The notes beneath the pieces are model-generated. The model was given only the letters and a program-made list of their open reading frames with translations, was not told the DNA's origin and searched no databases. 64,000 nt of DNA from Apoderus coryli (Eukaryota; Arthropoda; Insecta; Coleoptera; Attelabidae): contig OU452207.1 of NCBI GenBank assembly GCA_911728435.2, positions 1,984,001 to 2,048,000 on the forward strand. Direction: 5' to 3'. The position numbers were made by a program, and so were the translations under genes. Positions 36,501-48,500 of this stretch are shown here, one piece after another. The stretch's first letter is position 1. Each line of letters starts with the position of its first letter.

Positions 36501-39500
36501 TTTCTTTGCAACCCTTAAAGGAGCGTAGATAATCAAGGGACGTTGGACTCCTTGTTATAGTAGATCACTGAGGATGATCTATCTCTTTGTTGCTCGCCTT
36601 CATAGAAAGAATTACCGAACTAACAGACTCATTTTGAGTTTTTAGATTGGCCAACTTTTAACAGATTTAAAATAATAAAATACGAGGTGCTTTGACTTAG
36701 CTTTTATCTTTGTAGTTTTTGTTTCTGGACTGGGCTATGACTTGTCGAGTGTTTTAAGTTAGAAAAAGCGAATATAGAAAATGTAATAAAACCCACTAGC
36801 TCGAAGGACCAGTGAACGTGTCCCCTCGATCGAACTGAAGTATGGAAAAGTATTAAGATAAATGTCAAGAAAACACTGATCAAAGCACCCCCAATTATAA
36901 GATAAGACCCACTGACTCGAAGGACCAGAAAACGTATATCCTTGAGCGAACTGAAGTATGGAAAAGCTTTAAGATAAATGTCAGGGCAAGAAAACGTAAA
37001 TCCTTGATCGAACTCAAGTATAGAAAAGCATTAAGGTACATGTCAAGAAAACACTGATCAAAGCACCCCAAATTATAAGACCCACTGGCTCCAAGGACCA
37101 GAAAACGTAAATCCTTGAGCGAACTGAAGTATGAAAAAGCTTTAAGATAAATGTCAAGAAAACACTGATCAAAGCACCCCCAATTATAAGATAAAACCCA
37201 CTGGCTCGAAGGGCCAGAAAACGTGAATCCTGGAGCCAACTCAAGTATGGAAAAGCTTTAAGGTAAACGTCAAGAAATCACTGATCAAAGCACTCCCAAT
37301 TATAAGATAAGACCCACTGGCTCGAAGGGCAAGAAAACGTAAATCCTCGATCGAACTCAAGTATAGAAAAGCATTAAGGTAAATGTCAAGAAAACACTGA
37401 TCAAAGCACCCCCAATTATATAGATAAGACCCACTGGCTCGAAGGACCAGAAAACGTAAATCCTTGAGCGAACTGAAGTATGGAAAAGCTTTAAGATAAA
37501 TGTCCAGAACACACTGATTAAAGCACCCCCAATCCTCGAACGAACTCAAGTATGGAAAAGTTTTACGATAAATGTCAATAAAACACTGATCAAAGCACCC
37601 CTAATTATAAGATAAGACCCAGTGGCTCGAAGGACCAGAAAACGTAAATCCTTACGCGAACTGAACAGGGACACGGACGTCGATAATGCAACACTCGATC
37701 GATTGCCACATAGGCTGCCCCACGACATATTCGAGTTAGCTGTGAATCTTGAACCACTTATCGGAGGCATTAAAAAATCCTAGAGAAATACCATCAACGA
37801 TGTCTTGAAGAATTCTTGGAATTAAATGGCAGGACCGACGAACAAACATCAGCGTTCTGGAGGAAGCTAAAACAACTAGCTTTGAGGCGATAATTGTCAG
37901 GCAACAGCTGTGATGGACTGGCCACGTAATCCGCATGGCAACGGAACGCTTTCCAAAGAGAATCCTTTAGTCACAGCTTAAGGTCGGCTCACGAGATCAG
38001 GGAGGGCAGATTTAAGATAAATGTCAAGACAACACTGATCAAACCACCCCCAATTATAAGATAAGACCCACTGGCTCGAAGGACCAGAAAACGTAAATCC
38101 TTGAGCGAACTCAAGTATGGAAAAGCTTTACGATAAATGTCAAGAAAACACTGATCAAAGCACCCCCCAATTATAAGATAGGACCCACTGGCTCGAAGGA
38201 CCAGAAAACGTAAATCCTTGAGCGAACTCAAGTATGGAAAAGCTTTACGATAAATGTCAAGAAAACACTGATCAAAGCACCCCCCAATTATAAGATAGGA
38301 CCCACTGGCTCGAAGGACCAGAAAACATAAATCCTTGAGCGAACTGAAGTATGGAAAAGCTTTAAGATAAATGTCAAGAACACACTGATCAAAGCACCCC
38401 CAATTATAAGATAAGACCCTCTGGCTCGAAGGGCCAGAAAACGTGAATCCTCGAGCGAACTCAAGTATGGAAAAGCTTTAAGATAAAAGTCAAGAAAACA
38501 CTGATCAAAGCACCCCCAATAATAAGATAAGACCCACTGGCTCGAAGGCCCAGAAAACGTTAATCCTTGAGCAAACTGAAGTATGGAAAAGCTTTAAGAT
38601 AAAAGTCAAGAACACACTGATCAAAGCACCCCCAATTATAAGATAAAACCCACTGGCTCGAAGGGCCAGAAAACGTGAATCCTCGAGCGAACTGAAGTAT
38701 GGAAAAGCTTTAAGATAAATGTCAAGAAAACACTGATCAAAGCACCCCCAATTATAAGATAAGACCCACTGGCTCGAAGGACCAGAAAACGTAAATCCTT
38801 GAGCGAACTGAACAGGGACACGCACGTCGATAATGCAACACTCGATCGATTGGCACATAGGCTGTCCCACGACATACTCGAGTTAGCTGTGAATCTTGAA
38901 CCACTTATCGGAGGCATTTAAAAATCCTAGAGAAGTACCATCAACGATGTCTTGAAGAATTCTTGGAATTAAATGGCAGGACCGACGAACAAACATCAGC
39001 GTTCTGGAGGAAGCTAAAACAACTAGCTTTGAGGCGATAATTGTCAGGCAACAGCTGTGATGGACTGGCCACGTAATCCGCATGGCAACGGAACGCTTTC
39101 CAAAGAGAATCCTTTAGTCACAGCTTAAGGTCGGCTCACGAGATCAGGGAGGGCAGATTTAAGATAAATGTCAAGAAAACACTGATCAAACCACCCCCAA
39201 TTATAAGATAAGACCCACTGGCTCGAAGGACCAGAAAACGTAAATCCTTGAGCGAACTCAAGTATGGAAAACCTTTAAGATAAATGTCAAGAACACACTG
39301 ATCAAAGCACCCCCAATTATAAGATAAGACCCATTGCCTCGAAGGACCAGAAAACGTAAGTCCTTGAGCGAACTGAAGTATGGAAAAGTATTAAGATAAA
39401 TGTCAAAAAAACACTGATCAAAGCACGCCCCAATTATAAGATAAGACCCACTGGCTCGAAGGACCAGAAAACGTAAATTCTTGAGCGAACTGAAGTATGG

Positions 39501-42500
39501 AAAAGCTTTAAGATAAATGTCAAGAACACACTGATCAAAGCACCCCCAATTATAAGATAAAACCCACTGGCTCGAAGGACCAGAAAACGTATATCCTCGA
39601 GCGAATTGATCAAAGTACCCTTAATTATATGGTAAATAAAGTAGACGTACCTGATCTTAGGTGGTACAGTATAAATTTCCTTTAACAACTTTGATCCACT
39701 CTTCTGATTCACTTCTAGACTGATCAGAGAACTCCATTTCATAAAATAATCGAGATGTGTCTGATTTATATGGAATAACACTTGATCTTGGATATTTTTC
39801 AGTAGTTTATTGTTGGACAGATCTTCATTGTTGTATCTGAAGGATAATACAAAAAACTTCCCTTATTATGGTACAAATTTGAAGGTTTTTGGAGCAGGGC
39901 TTTTGAGGATCTTGAAATTCCGCCTGGAGTCTCGTTTCTGAGGAAAGATACTGATTGTAAAATGTAATTTGCTAACTTACTTTGCATACGATGTACAAAT
40001 GGAGCTATACGGGCACTTTGCACATGCAACATGTGCAATGGGTTCTGGCAGAGTTGGTGGAACAATTCTTTTTTCACCGTTATTTTCTACAACTTTTGCT
40101 TCACGTGTTAGATAGTACGTCAGTTCATTTCTTAGTATAATTATGTCACGTTTCTCAGATTCAGTTGCGGGAACTTCTTTTAGAACTCCTTCCCTGTTAA
40201 AAATAAGCTGGTAACTGTAGTATATCGTCTTGTAGAATTTCTGCACATTTTACCTCAAATACAGTAGCAATCCTGATGAAACGTTGTAACCCAATTTCTT
40301 CATCATCATGATATATAACATCACCTGGCCTCTGTGCTCTAACGATACTGAGGCTCTACCGGTTTTTAACTCCAAAGGCATTATTCCTGCACTGGTGTTA
40401 ACACTGACATCCACTTTACCTGAAAGGGAGAAAAGTCATCACGAAGCTAATCGCGAATATCCTCATCAAAGGCAATGAGCTTCAACAAAGTTTTTGATTT
40501 GGGCAAATCAATAAAGAAGCTGAGCAATTGCCCTGTTTTATTATAGATAGTTAAGATTAATCAGGTTCTTAGAACAATTTTGCAGCACAAATTTCACTAA
40601 CTGAGATTAACTGTCCTCCAGAAAAGTTTAGACTAAGATCTGCGGCATCAAATATTGTCTGATTGATCTGAGTCTGTCTGAGTTTTAGCAAATGTTGCAG
40701 CAATTTCTCACCAACTGTTCTTCCGAAAAATTAAGAGAACGATCAGCTTCAGCTTGGCCTAAGCCAGTTGAATTGGGGCTTTATAAGTATGTTTGTCAAA
40801 AATCTAGACGATTGTATTCAAAACAATTTTGCAGAACGAGAATAACTGTCCTGAGATCAACGTGTGCTTCATCAAAGCAAACTGAATTTGTGTAGGTTTC
40901 TATAAAATTTCTGGTAATCGTAAATTCTTTCTTCAAAACAGAAATGCAACGAGTACGATCAGCTTCATACAAGCCACTTTGCCCGAGCAAGTTGAATTTG
41001 AGCTTTAAAAGTATGTCTCGTCAAAAATCTGGTCGATGTTACTAGTTTTTAGAACAATTTAGCAGTAACTGAGACAAATTGTGGCCTAAAAAGGCAGAAA
41101 CCTGGGTCAGCTTTATCAAAACCAACTGTGTTGTCTGCCTGAGCTTTTTTTGCATTCATTTTTCGCAAACTGTTTTTCAGCAAAGCTCAGAGTACAATCA
41201 GCTTCATGTAAATCATTTTACTTGAGCAAGTTGAGTTTTCACGTTCAAAGAATGTCAAGAATCCGAATCGTACTCCTCTTCATAACCATTTTTCAGGAAA
41301 CTTACACCAGCTAAGTCGAATAGTCATTCAGAAAAGCTGAAACCAAGGTCAGCTTCATCAAATCAAGCTGAGTCTGACTTGCCTTCTGAAAAATATCTGG
41401 AATTGTACTTCTCATCTTCAAAACATTTATTTTGCATCAATCTTTCAATAACTGTCTTTCAGAAAAGCTGAGAGCACAATCAGCTTCAAACAACCCACTT
41501 TGCTTAAGCAAGCTGTGACTGCGTTTTCGGAGAATGTCTGACAAAAATCTGGTTTTCAGAACAATCCTTGTAGATAATTTTCAACAACTGAGGCGAACGG
41601 CCAGCCAGAAAAGCTGGAACCAAGGTGAGCTTCACTAAATCAGGCCTAGTGTGTGAGCTTCTGGAAAATATCTGGCAATTGCACGATCAGCTTTATGAAA
41701 GCCAGTCTGCTTGAGCAATTTGAGTTTGCACTTTAAATGTCTTGTCAAAAATCTGGTCGATGGTACTCGTCTTCAGAACATTTTCACTAACTGAGACGAA
41801 TTAGGGCCCAGAAAGGTTGAAACTTAGGCAAGTTGAGTTTTCACTTTCAAAGAATGTCAAGAATCCGAATCGTACTCGTCTTCATATCAGTTTTGCAGAA
41901 AACTTCCACCAACTAAGTCGAATTGTCATTCAGAAAAGCTGAAACCAAGGTCAGCTTCATCAAATCAAGCTGAGTCTGACTTGCCTTCTGAAAAATATCT
42001 GGAATTGTACTTCTCATCTTCAAAACATTTTTTTTGCATCAATCTTTCAATAACTGTCTTTCAGAAAAGCTGAGAGCACAATCAGCTTCATTCAACCCAC
42101 TTTGCTTAAGCAAGCTGTGACTGCGTTTTCTCAGAATGTCTGTCAAAAATCTTGGTCGTCAGAATAATCCTTGTAGAGAACTTTCACCAACTGAGCCGAA
42201 CGGCCAGTCAGAAAATCTGAAACCAAGGTGAGCTTCACTAAATCAGGCTTAGTGTGTGAGCTTCTGGAAAATATCTGGCAATTCCAAGATCACCTTTATA
42301 AAAGCCAGTCTGCTTGAGCAATTTGAGTTTGCACTTTAAAAGAATGTCTTGTCAAAAATCTGGTCGATGGTACTCGTCTTCAGAACAATTTGGCAGAAAA
42401 CTTTCACTAACTGAGACGATTTGGGGTCCAGAAAGGTTGAAACCAAGGCAAGTTGAGCTTTCACTTTCAAAGAATGTCAAGAATCCGAATCGTACTCGTC

Positions 42501-45500
42501 TTCATATCAGTTTTGCAGAAAACTTCCACCAACTAAGTCGAATTTTCATTCAGAAAAGCTGAAACCAAGGTCAGCTTCATCAAACCAAGCAGAGTTTGAC
42601 TTGGCTTCTGCAAAATATCTGGAATTGTACTTCTCATCTTCAAAACATTTTTTTTGCATCAATCTTTCAATAACTGTCTTTCAGAAAAGCTGAGAGCACA
42701 ATCAGCTTCATTCAAACCACTTTGCTTAAGCAAGCTGTGACTGCGTTTTCTCAGAATGTCTGTCAAAAATCTGGTCTTCAGAACAATCCTTGTAGATAAT
42801 TTTCACCAACTGAGGCGAACGGCCAGCCAGAAAAGCTGAAACCAAGGTGAGCTTCCCTAAATCAGGCTTAGTGGGTGAGCTTCTGGAAAATATCTGGCAA
42901 TTGCACGATCAGCTTTATGAAAGCCAGTCTGCTTGAGCAATTTGAGTTTGCACTTTAAATGTCTTGTCAAAAATCTGGTCGATGGTACTCGTCTTCAGAA
43001 CATTTTCACTAACTGAGACGAATTAGGGCCCAGAAAGGTTGAAACTTAGGCAAGTTGAGTTTTCACTTTCAAAGAATGTCAAGAATCCGAATCGTACTCG
43101 TCTTCATATCAGTTTTGCAGAAAACTTCCACCAACTAAGTCGAATTGTCATTCAGAAAACCTGAAACCAAGGTCAGCTGCATCAAAGCAAGCAGAGTCTG
43201 ACTTGGCTTCTGCAAAATATCTGGAATTGTACTTCTCATCTTCAAAACATTTATTTTGCATCAATCTTTCAATAACTGTCTTTCAGAAAAGCTGAGAGCA
43301 CAATCAGCTTCATTCAAACCACTTTGCTTAAGCAAGCTGTGACTGCGTTTTCTCAGAATGTCTGTCAAAAATCTGGTCTTCAGAACAATCCTTGTAGATA
43401 ATTTTCACCAACTGAGGCGAACGGCCAGCCAGAAAAGCTGAAACCAAGGTGAGCTTCCCTAAATCAGGCTTAGTGGGTGAGCTTCTGGAAAATATCTGGC
43501 AATTGCACGATCAGCTTTATGAAAGCCAGTCTGCTTGAGCAATTTGAGTTTGCACTTTAAATGTCTTGTCAAAAATCTGGTCGATGGTACTCGTCTTCAG
43601 AACATTTTCACTAACTGAGACGAATTAGGGCCCAGAAAGGTTGAAACTTAGGCAAGTTGAGTTTTCACTTTCAAAGAATGTCAAGAATCCGAATCGTACT
43701 CGTCTTCATATCAGTTTTGCAGAAAACTTCCACCAACTAAGTCGAATTGTCATTCAGAAAACCTGAAACCAAGGTCAGCTGCATCAAAGCAAGCAGAGTC
43801 TGACTTGGCTTCTGCAAAATATCTGGAATTGTACTTCTCATCTTCAAAACATTTATTTTGCATCAATCTTTCAATAACTGTCTTTCAGAAAAGCTGAGAG
43901 CACAATCAGTTTCATACAACCCACTTTGCTTAAGCAAGCTGTGACTGCGTTTTCTCAGAATGTCTGTCAAAAATTTGGTCTTCAGAACAATCTTCAGGCG
44001 AACGGCGAGCCAGACAAGCTGAAACCAAAGTGAGCTTCCATAAATCAGGCTTAGTGTGTGAGCTTCTGGAAAATATCTGGCAATTGCACGATCAGCTTTA
44101 TAAAAGCCAGTCTGCTTGAGCAATTTGAGTTTGCACTTTAAAAGATGTCTTGTCAAAAATCTGGTCGATGGTACTCGTCTTCAGAACATTTTCACTAACT
44201 GAGACGAATTAGGGCCCAGAAAGGTTGAAACTTAGGCAAGTTGAGTTTTCACTTTCAAAGAATGTCAAGAATCCGAATCGTACTCGTCTTCATATCAGTT
44301 TTGCAGAAAACTTCCACCAACTAAGTCGAATTGTCATTCAGAAAAGCTGAAACCAAGGTCAGCTGCATCAAAGCAAGCAGAGTCTGACTTGGCTTCTGAA
44401 AAATATCTGGAATTGTACTTCTCATCTTCAAAACATTTTTTTTGCATCAATCTTTCAATAACTGTCTTTCAGAAAAGCTGAGAGCACAATGAGCTTCATA
44501 CAACCCACTTTGCTTAAGCAAGCTGTGACTGCGTTTTCTCAGAATGTCTGTCAAAAATTTGGTCTTCAGAACAATCTTCAGGCGAACGGCGAGCCAGACA
44601 AGCTGAAACCAAAGTGAGCTTCCATAAATCAGGCTTAGTGTGTGAGCTTCTGGAAAATATCTGGCAATTGCACGATCAGCTTTATAAAAGCCAGTCTGCT
44701 TGAGCAATTTGAGTTTGCACTTTAAAAGATGTCTTGTCAAAAATCTGGTCGATGGTACTCGGCTTCAGAACAATTTGGCTGAAAACTTTCACTAACTGAG
44801 ACGAATTGGGGTCCAGAAAGGTTGAAACCTAGGCAAGTTGAGCTTTCACTTTCAAAGAATGTCAAGAATCCGACTCGTACTCGTCTTCATAACAATTTTG
44901 CAGAAAACTTTCACCAACCTAGTCGAATTGTCATTCAGAAAAACTGAAACCAAGGTCAGCCTCATCAAAGTAAGCAGAGTCTGACTTGGCTTCTGCAAAA
45001 TATCTGGAATTTTACTTCTCATCTTCAAAACATTTTTTTGTTCATCAATCTTTTCTGTCTCTCAGAAAAGCTGAGAGGACAATCAGCTTCATACAACCCA
45101 CTTTGCTTAAGCAAGCTGTGACTGCGTTTTCTGAGAATGTCTGTCAAAAATCATGGTCGTCAGAACAATCCTTGTAGATAACTTTCAAAACTGAGGCAAA
45201 CGGCCAGCCAGAAAAGCTGAAACCAAGGTGAGCTTCACTAAATCAGGCTTAGTGTGTGAGCTTCTGGAAAATATCTGGCAATTGCACGATCAGCTTTATG
45301 AAATCCAGTCTGCTTGAGCAATTTGAGTTTGCGCTTCAAGAAAAAGCTCGTCGATGGTACTTGTGGCTTCAGAGTAACTTTTACAAATTGACGTTAACGG
45401 TTCTCCAGAAAAATATGAAACATATGATTAGCTGAAGCCAAACCACTTTACTTGCATAATCTGCGTCTTTCTGGACCTTAGCAGAATCTTTAGCAAGAAG

Positions 45501-48500
45501 CTGCCTTATCTTACTCCAGCAGGAACAAAATATAATTCTCAAGAAGCAGACACAGCGATGGGCTTTGTTGGAGTCGTCTTCTTTCTTCTCTGAATCAGTT
45601 GAAAACTGAACAAATTATATTTTCCTGGAGCGCTAACTTTGGATCTGACAGGAACCCCTCAGTGAGGTTTCTGGGGGTTCGTCTTGACCAAAAATTGACA
45701 GGGAACGCATCTTTACAATTATATATTGCGTAATTTGTCTCAAAAGTACCGAAGCACTGATTCAGAGTCATATTTCTTATGCCATACTTGCCTGGGTCAT
45801 TCGCCTGCATCAGCTAGGATTTTGCCCTTCAACGGCGAGCTTTAAGACTGGTTGCTGGTTTGCCATATCGTGCGGATTGTAGCAATGCATACCGAAGTCT
45901 TGGGGTTTTGACACAGCCCTGTCTTTATGTGTTGTCTTAAGCTTGTTAATTGAATTCGCCCTTTCTCTGCAGTTCATCAATATCCAACGAGACATAATGA
46001 TAACTTCCTAATTGACTGGCTTCGGATAGATAAAGCAATGTCAGACTCCTTTGAATTTAACGATCAGCTGCGTCGCAGTTACTGGGTCCCATCTACCCAA
46101 ACTTAACAGGGTTGGTTTTCTGGCTCAGAATATTGTGATCTCTGAAAGTGCTTCTCAGGAAAGGAGTTTTTTTGAGAGAAGTTGTCCTGAAAAAGTTCCT
46201 ATTAAAAAATATTAAGTATACCTTTAATGCCAAGATTTGGGCACCAAATATTTTCTTCTATATCATCGATTGACGTTATTATTCCTTTCCAATTATCTTT
46301 GGACTTTGACATAGGATGATTTCTACCAGTCTGACCAACGTACTGTTTGATAAATTCCATTATTTTCGGCACAAAACCAAGTAATTCCTCATGGACCTCA
46401 GTTAGCGAAATTCCAGCTTCGTAAACCGATCTAACCTGGTAGAACAAGAAAAGTATAATAAGTAATAACCGATTCGCATTGATCACTTTTACTATACCGT
46501 TTTCGGACACTCCACCAATCCGGAAACCATAGTTTTAATTCCATTTTCACTGTAACATTTATCTTTCAACACGTCTTGCAACAAACTATGGACCAAACTA
46601 CCTACAATTATAAATTTATTCGTTGGCTCGAAGCCTTTGTATCGCTCGGCGAGTATATTCCGTCTTTTACAAAACAAGGCACCTAGAGAAAATGAAACGA
46701 TTAAATTACAGGAAAAACATAATTTGAAAATGAATTTGATAGAATTTATCCGCCATACATGTTTCGGGACTAGACCAGTCCCATCATCAGTGGCAAGTCA
46801 ACAATCGAATACACTTATACAATATTCTTTCTTATTTATTATTCTTGAACCTTGATCTTCAAATTTCTTTTATTTTGCTTGTCTTAGTATAAATTTTTCT
46901 GATTTCTTTAACCTTCTTTGTAATTACTTTTTGACTTTTTCTTGGGAACGAAGTTCAACCATTTCAACACGTATACAAAGTTGAAACTGTATAATTTCAT
47001 GTCAATTTTCTCCTTTTTTTTTTTCTTCAACGTTTCGATAGGCTATGCGATCTTCTTCAGGAACTAAAAGATGTTTTTGAAGACAATACAAGATATATTA
47101 GAGCAGCATGAACCCGCAGAACATGAGTTAGTTCCTGAAGAAGATAGCATAGCCTATCGAAACGTTGAAGAAAAATTCACAAACATTTCCATATGGATGG
47201 TGTAAGCAAGATCAGAAACATGAGTGCTACATTGCGTGAGCTAATTTACTTGCAAACTTAAGATTATAAGAGAAGCAAAAATGATAATGAAAATATCTTG
47301 CCTACGATCGATGTTGTTGAAACCAAAAGATCTGGTTCATACACTAATAATCCCTGTTTATTATCAAGCACCCAATCAGTTTCATTCATTTTTGAAGCGG
47401 AAATATGAACGGTGTCCCCAACATTCAGCAATGAATAAACCCTGAAAGAAAAAGCAACTAAAATATCGTTGAAGCTTTAATTTTTGTCTGAAATATCGAG
47501 ACTAAGAAGTACGCATGCGCCTGAAGTGAAGCCACACCCATCTTTGGCATTACGAAGGACCATATGGTCCTCCTACTGGAGGAATACCCAGTCCTGAGAC
47601 AATGAAACAGGTTCATTGGGCACTCATCGGAATGATAAGTCAAAAGGTTCCAAGAGACTACTCACTTGGTGAGGTAGCACCTCAGAAATATGGGCGTGAG
47701 TGAGGACGACACATGTCGTGTACAAACGAAGGCAACAGTGCAATGTGGGTTGACTTGTAGACTGTAGTGGAGTCGTTTAAGTCGACCTAAAGAGATCGTT
47801 TTTCCCAAGCCCAATTTGCTTCCTTGCTTCGACGGGTGTTAAAGTCTCTATTTCAAGGTATTTCAGTCGCAGAATGAAAGACAAGTACCATCGACGAGCT
47901 TTCTAACAGGCATTCTCTTGAAGCGCAAACTCAAATTGCTCAAGCAGACTGGCTTTCATAAGGCTGATCGTGCAATTGCCAGATATTTTCCAGAAGCTCA
48001 CACACTGAGCCTGATTTAGGGAAGCTCACCTTGGTTTCAGCTTGTCTGGCTGGCCGTTCGCCTCAGTTGTTGAAAATTATCTACAAGGATTGTTCTGAAG
48101 ACCAGATTTTTGACAGACATTCTGAGAAAACGCAGTCACAGCTTGCTTAAGCAAAGTGGGTTGAATGAAGATGATTGTACTCTCAGCTTTTCTGAAAGAC
48201 AGTTATTGAAAGATTGATGCAAAAAAAAAATGTTTTGAAGATGAGAAGTACAATTCCAGATACTACAGAAGGAAAGTCAGACTCAGCTTGATTTGATGAA
48301 GCTGACCTTGGTTTCAGCTTTTCTGAATGACAATTCGACTTAGTTGGTGGAAGTTTTCTGCAAAACTGATATGAAGACGAGTACGATTCAGATTCTTGAC
48401 ATTCTTTGAAAGTGAAAACTCAACTTGCCTAAGTTTCAACCTTTCTGGGCCCCAAATCGTCTCAGTTAGTGAAAATGTTCTGAAGACGAGTACCATCGAC

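Larger units (their letters stand above)
36780..39615. repeat. 117-bp satellite array in DNA2 intron 11
   Basis: A monomer of about 117 bp containing CACTGGCTCGAAGGACCAG, AAGTATGGAAAAGCTTTAAG, ACACTGATCAAAGCACCCCC and AATTATAAGATAAGACC repeats in head-to-tail order with a few percent divergence. Starts can be followed at 37079, 37197, 37313, 37430 and onward. The array is interrupted twice by the same ~340-bp LINE piece (37665-38005 and 38812-39150), giving a ~1150-bp second-order repeat. Because 117 is 39 codons, the minus strand stays open across monomers and yields repetitive hydrophobic ORFs that are probably meaningless. Confidence 0.92.
30584..39836 (-). other. DNA2: DNA2 exons 11-19: SF1B helicase domain
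   Basis: Exons 11-12 supply the stalk and beta-barrel (THLDYFMKWSSLISLE; FMISGISEGQYVVIS). Walker A GMPGTGKT is split between exons 13 and 14. Motif Ia is TSHTHSAVDN, motif II IVDEST, motif III GDPHQLPP, motif IV the LNYRMNEPI region, motif V TVDQFQGRDKDVV and motif VI RLTVAITRAKHKL in the last exon. The order and spacing match SF1B Upf1-like helicases. The 3.2-kb intron 16 holds an I-type LINE and an LTR; intron 11 holds the 117-bp satellite. Confidence 0.9.

Noticed and set aside
36895..39781. Many minus-strand ORFs of about 60-120 residues with repeated FLTFILKLFHT-like sequence
   Set aside because: They are translations of the 117-bp satellite, whose length happens to be a multiple of three. 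They change frame at every indel. Only 39781-39651 of the last one is real (DNA2 exon 11).
43863..44740. Two nearly identical 97-residue minus-strand ORFs (SLLKQSGLYE-type)
   Set aside because: They are the same frame in successive units of the ~600-bp array. Other units have stops in that frame, so selection for a protein is unlikely.
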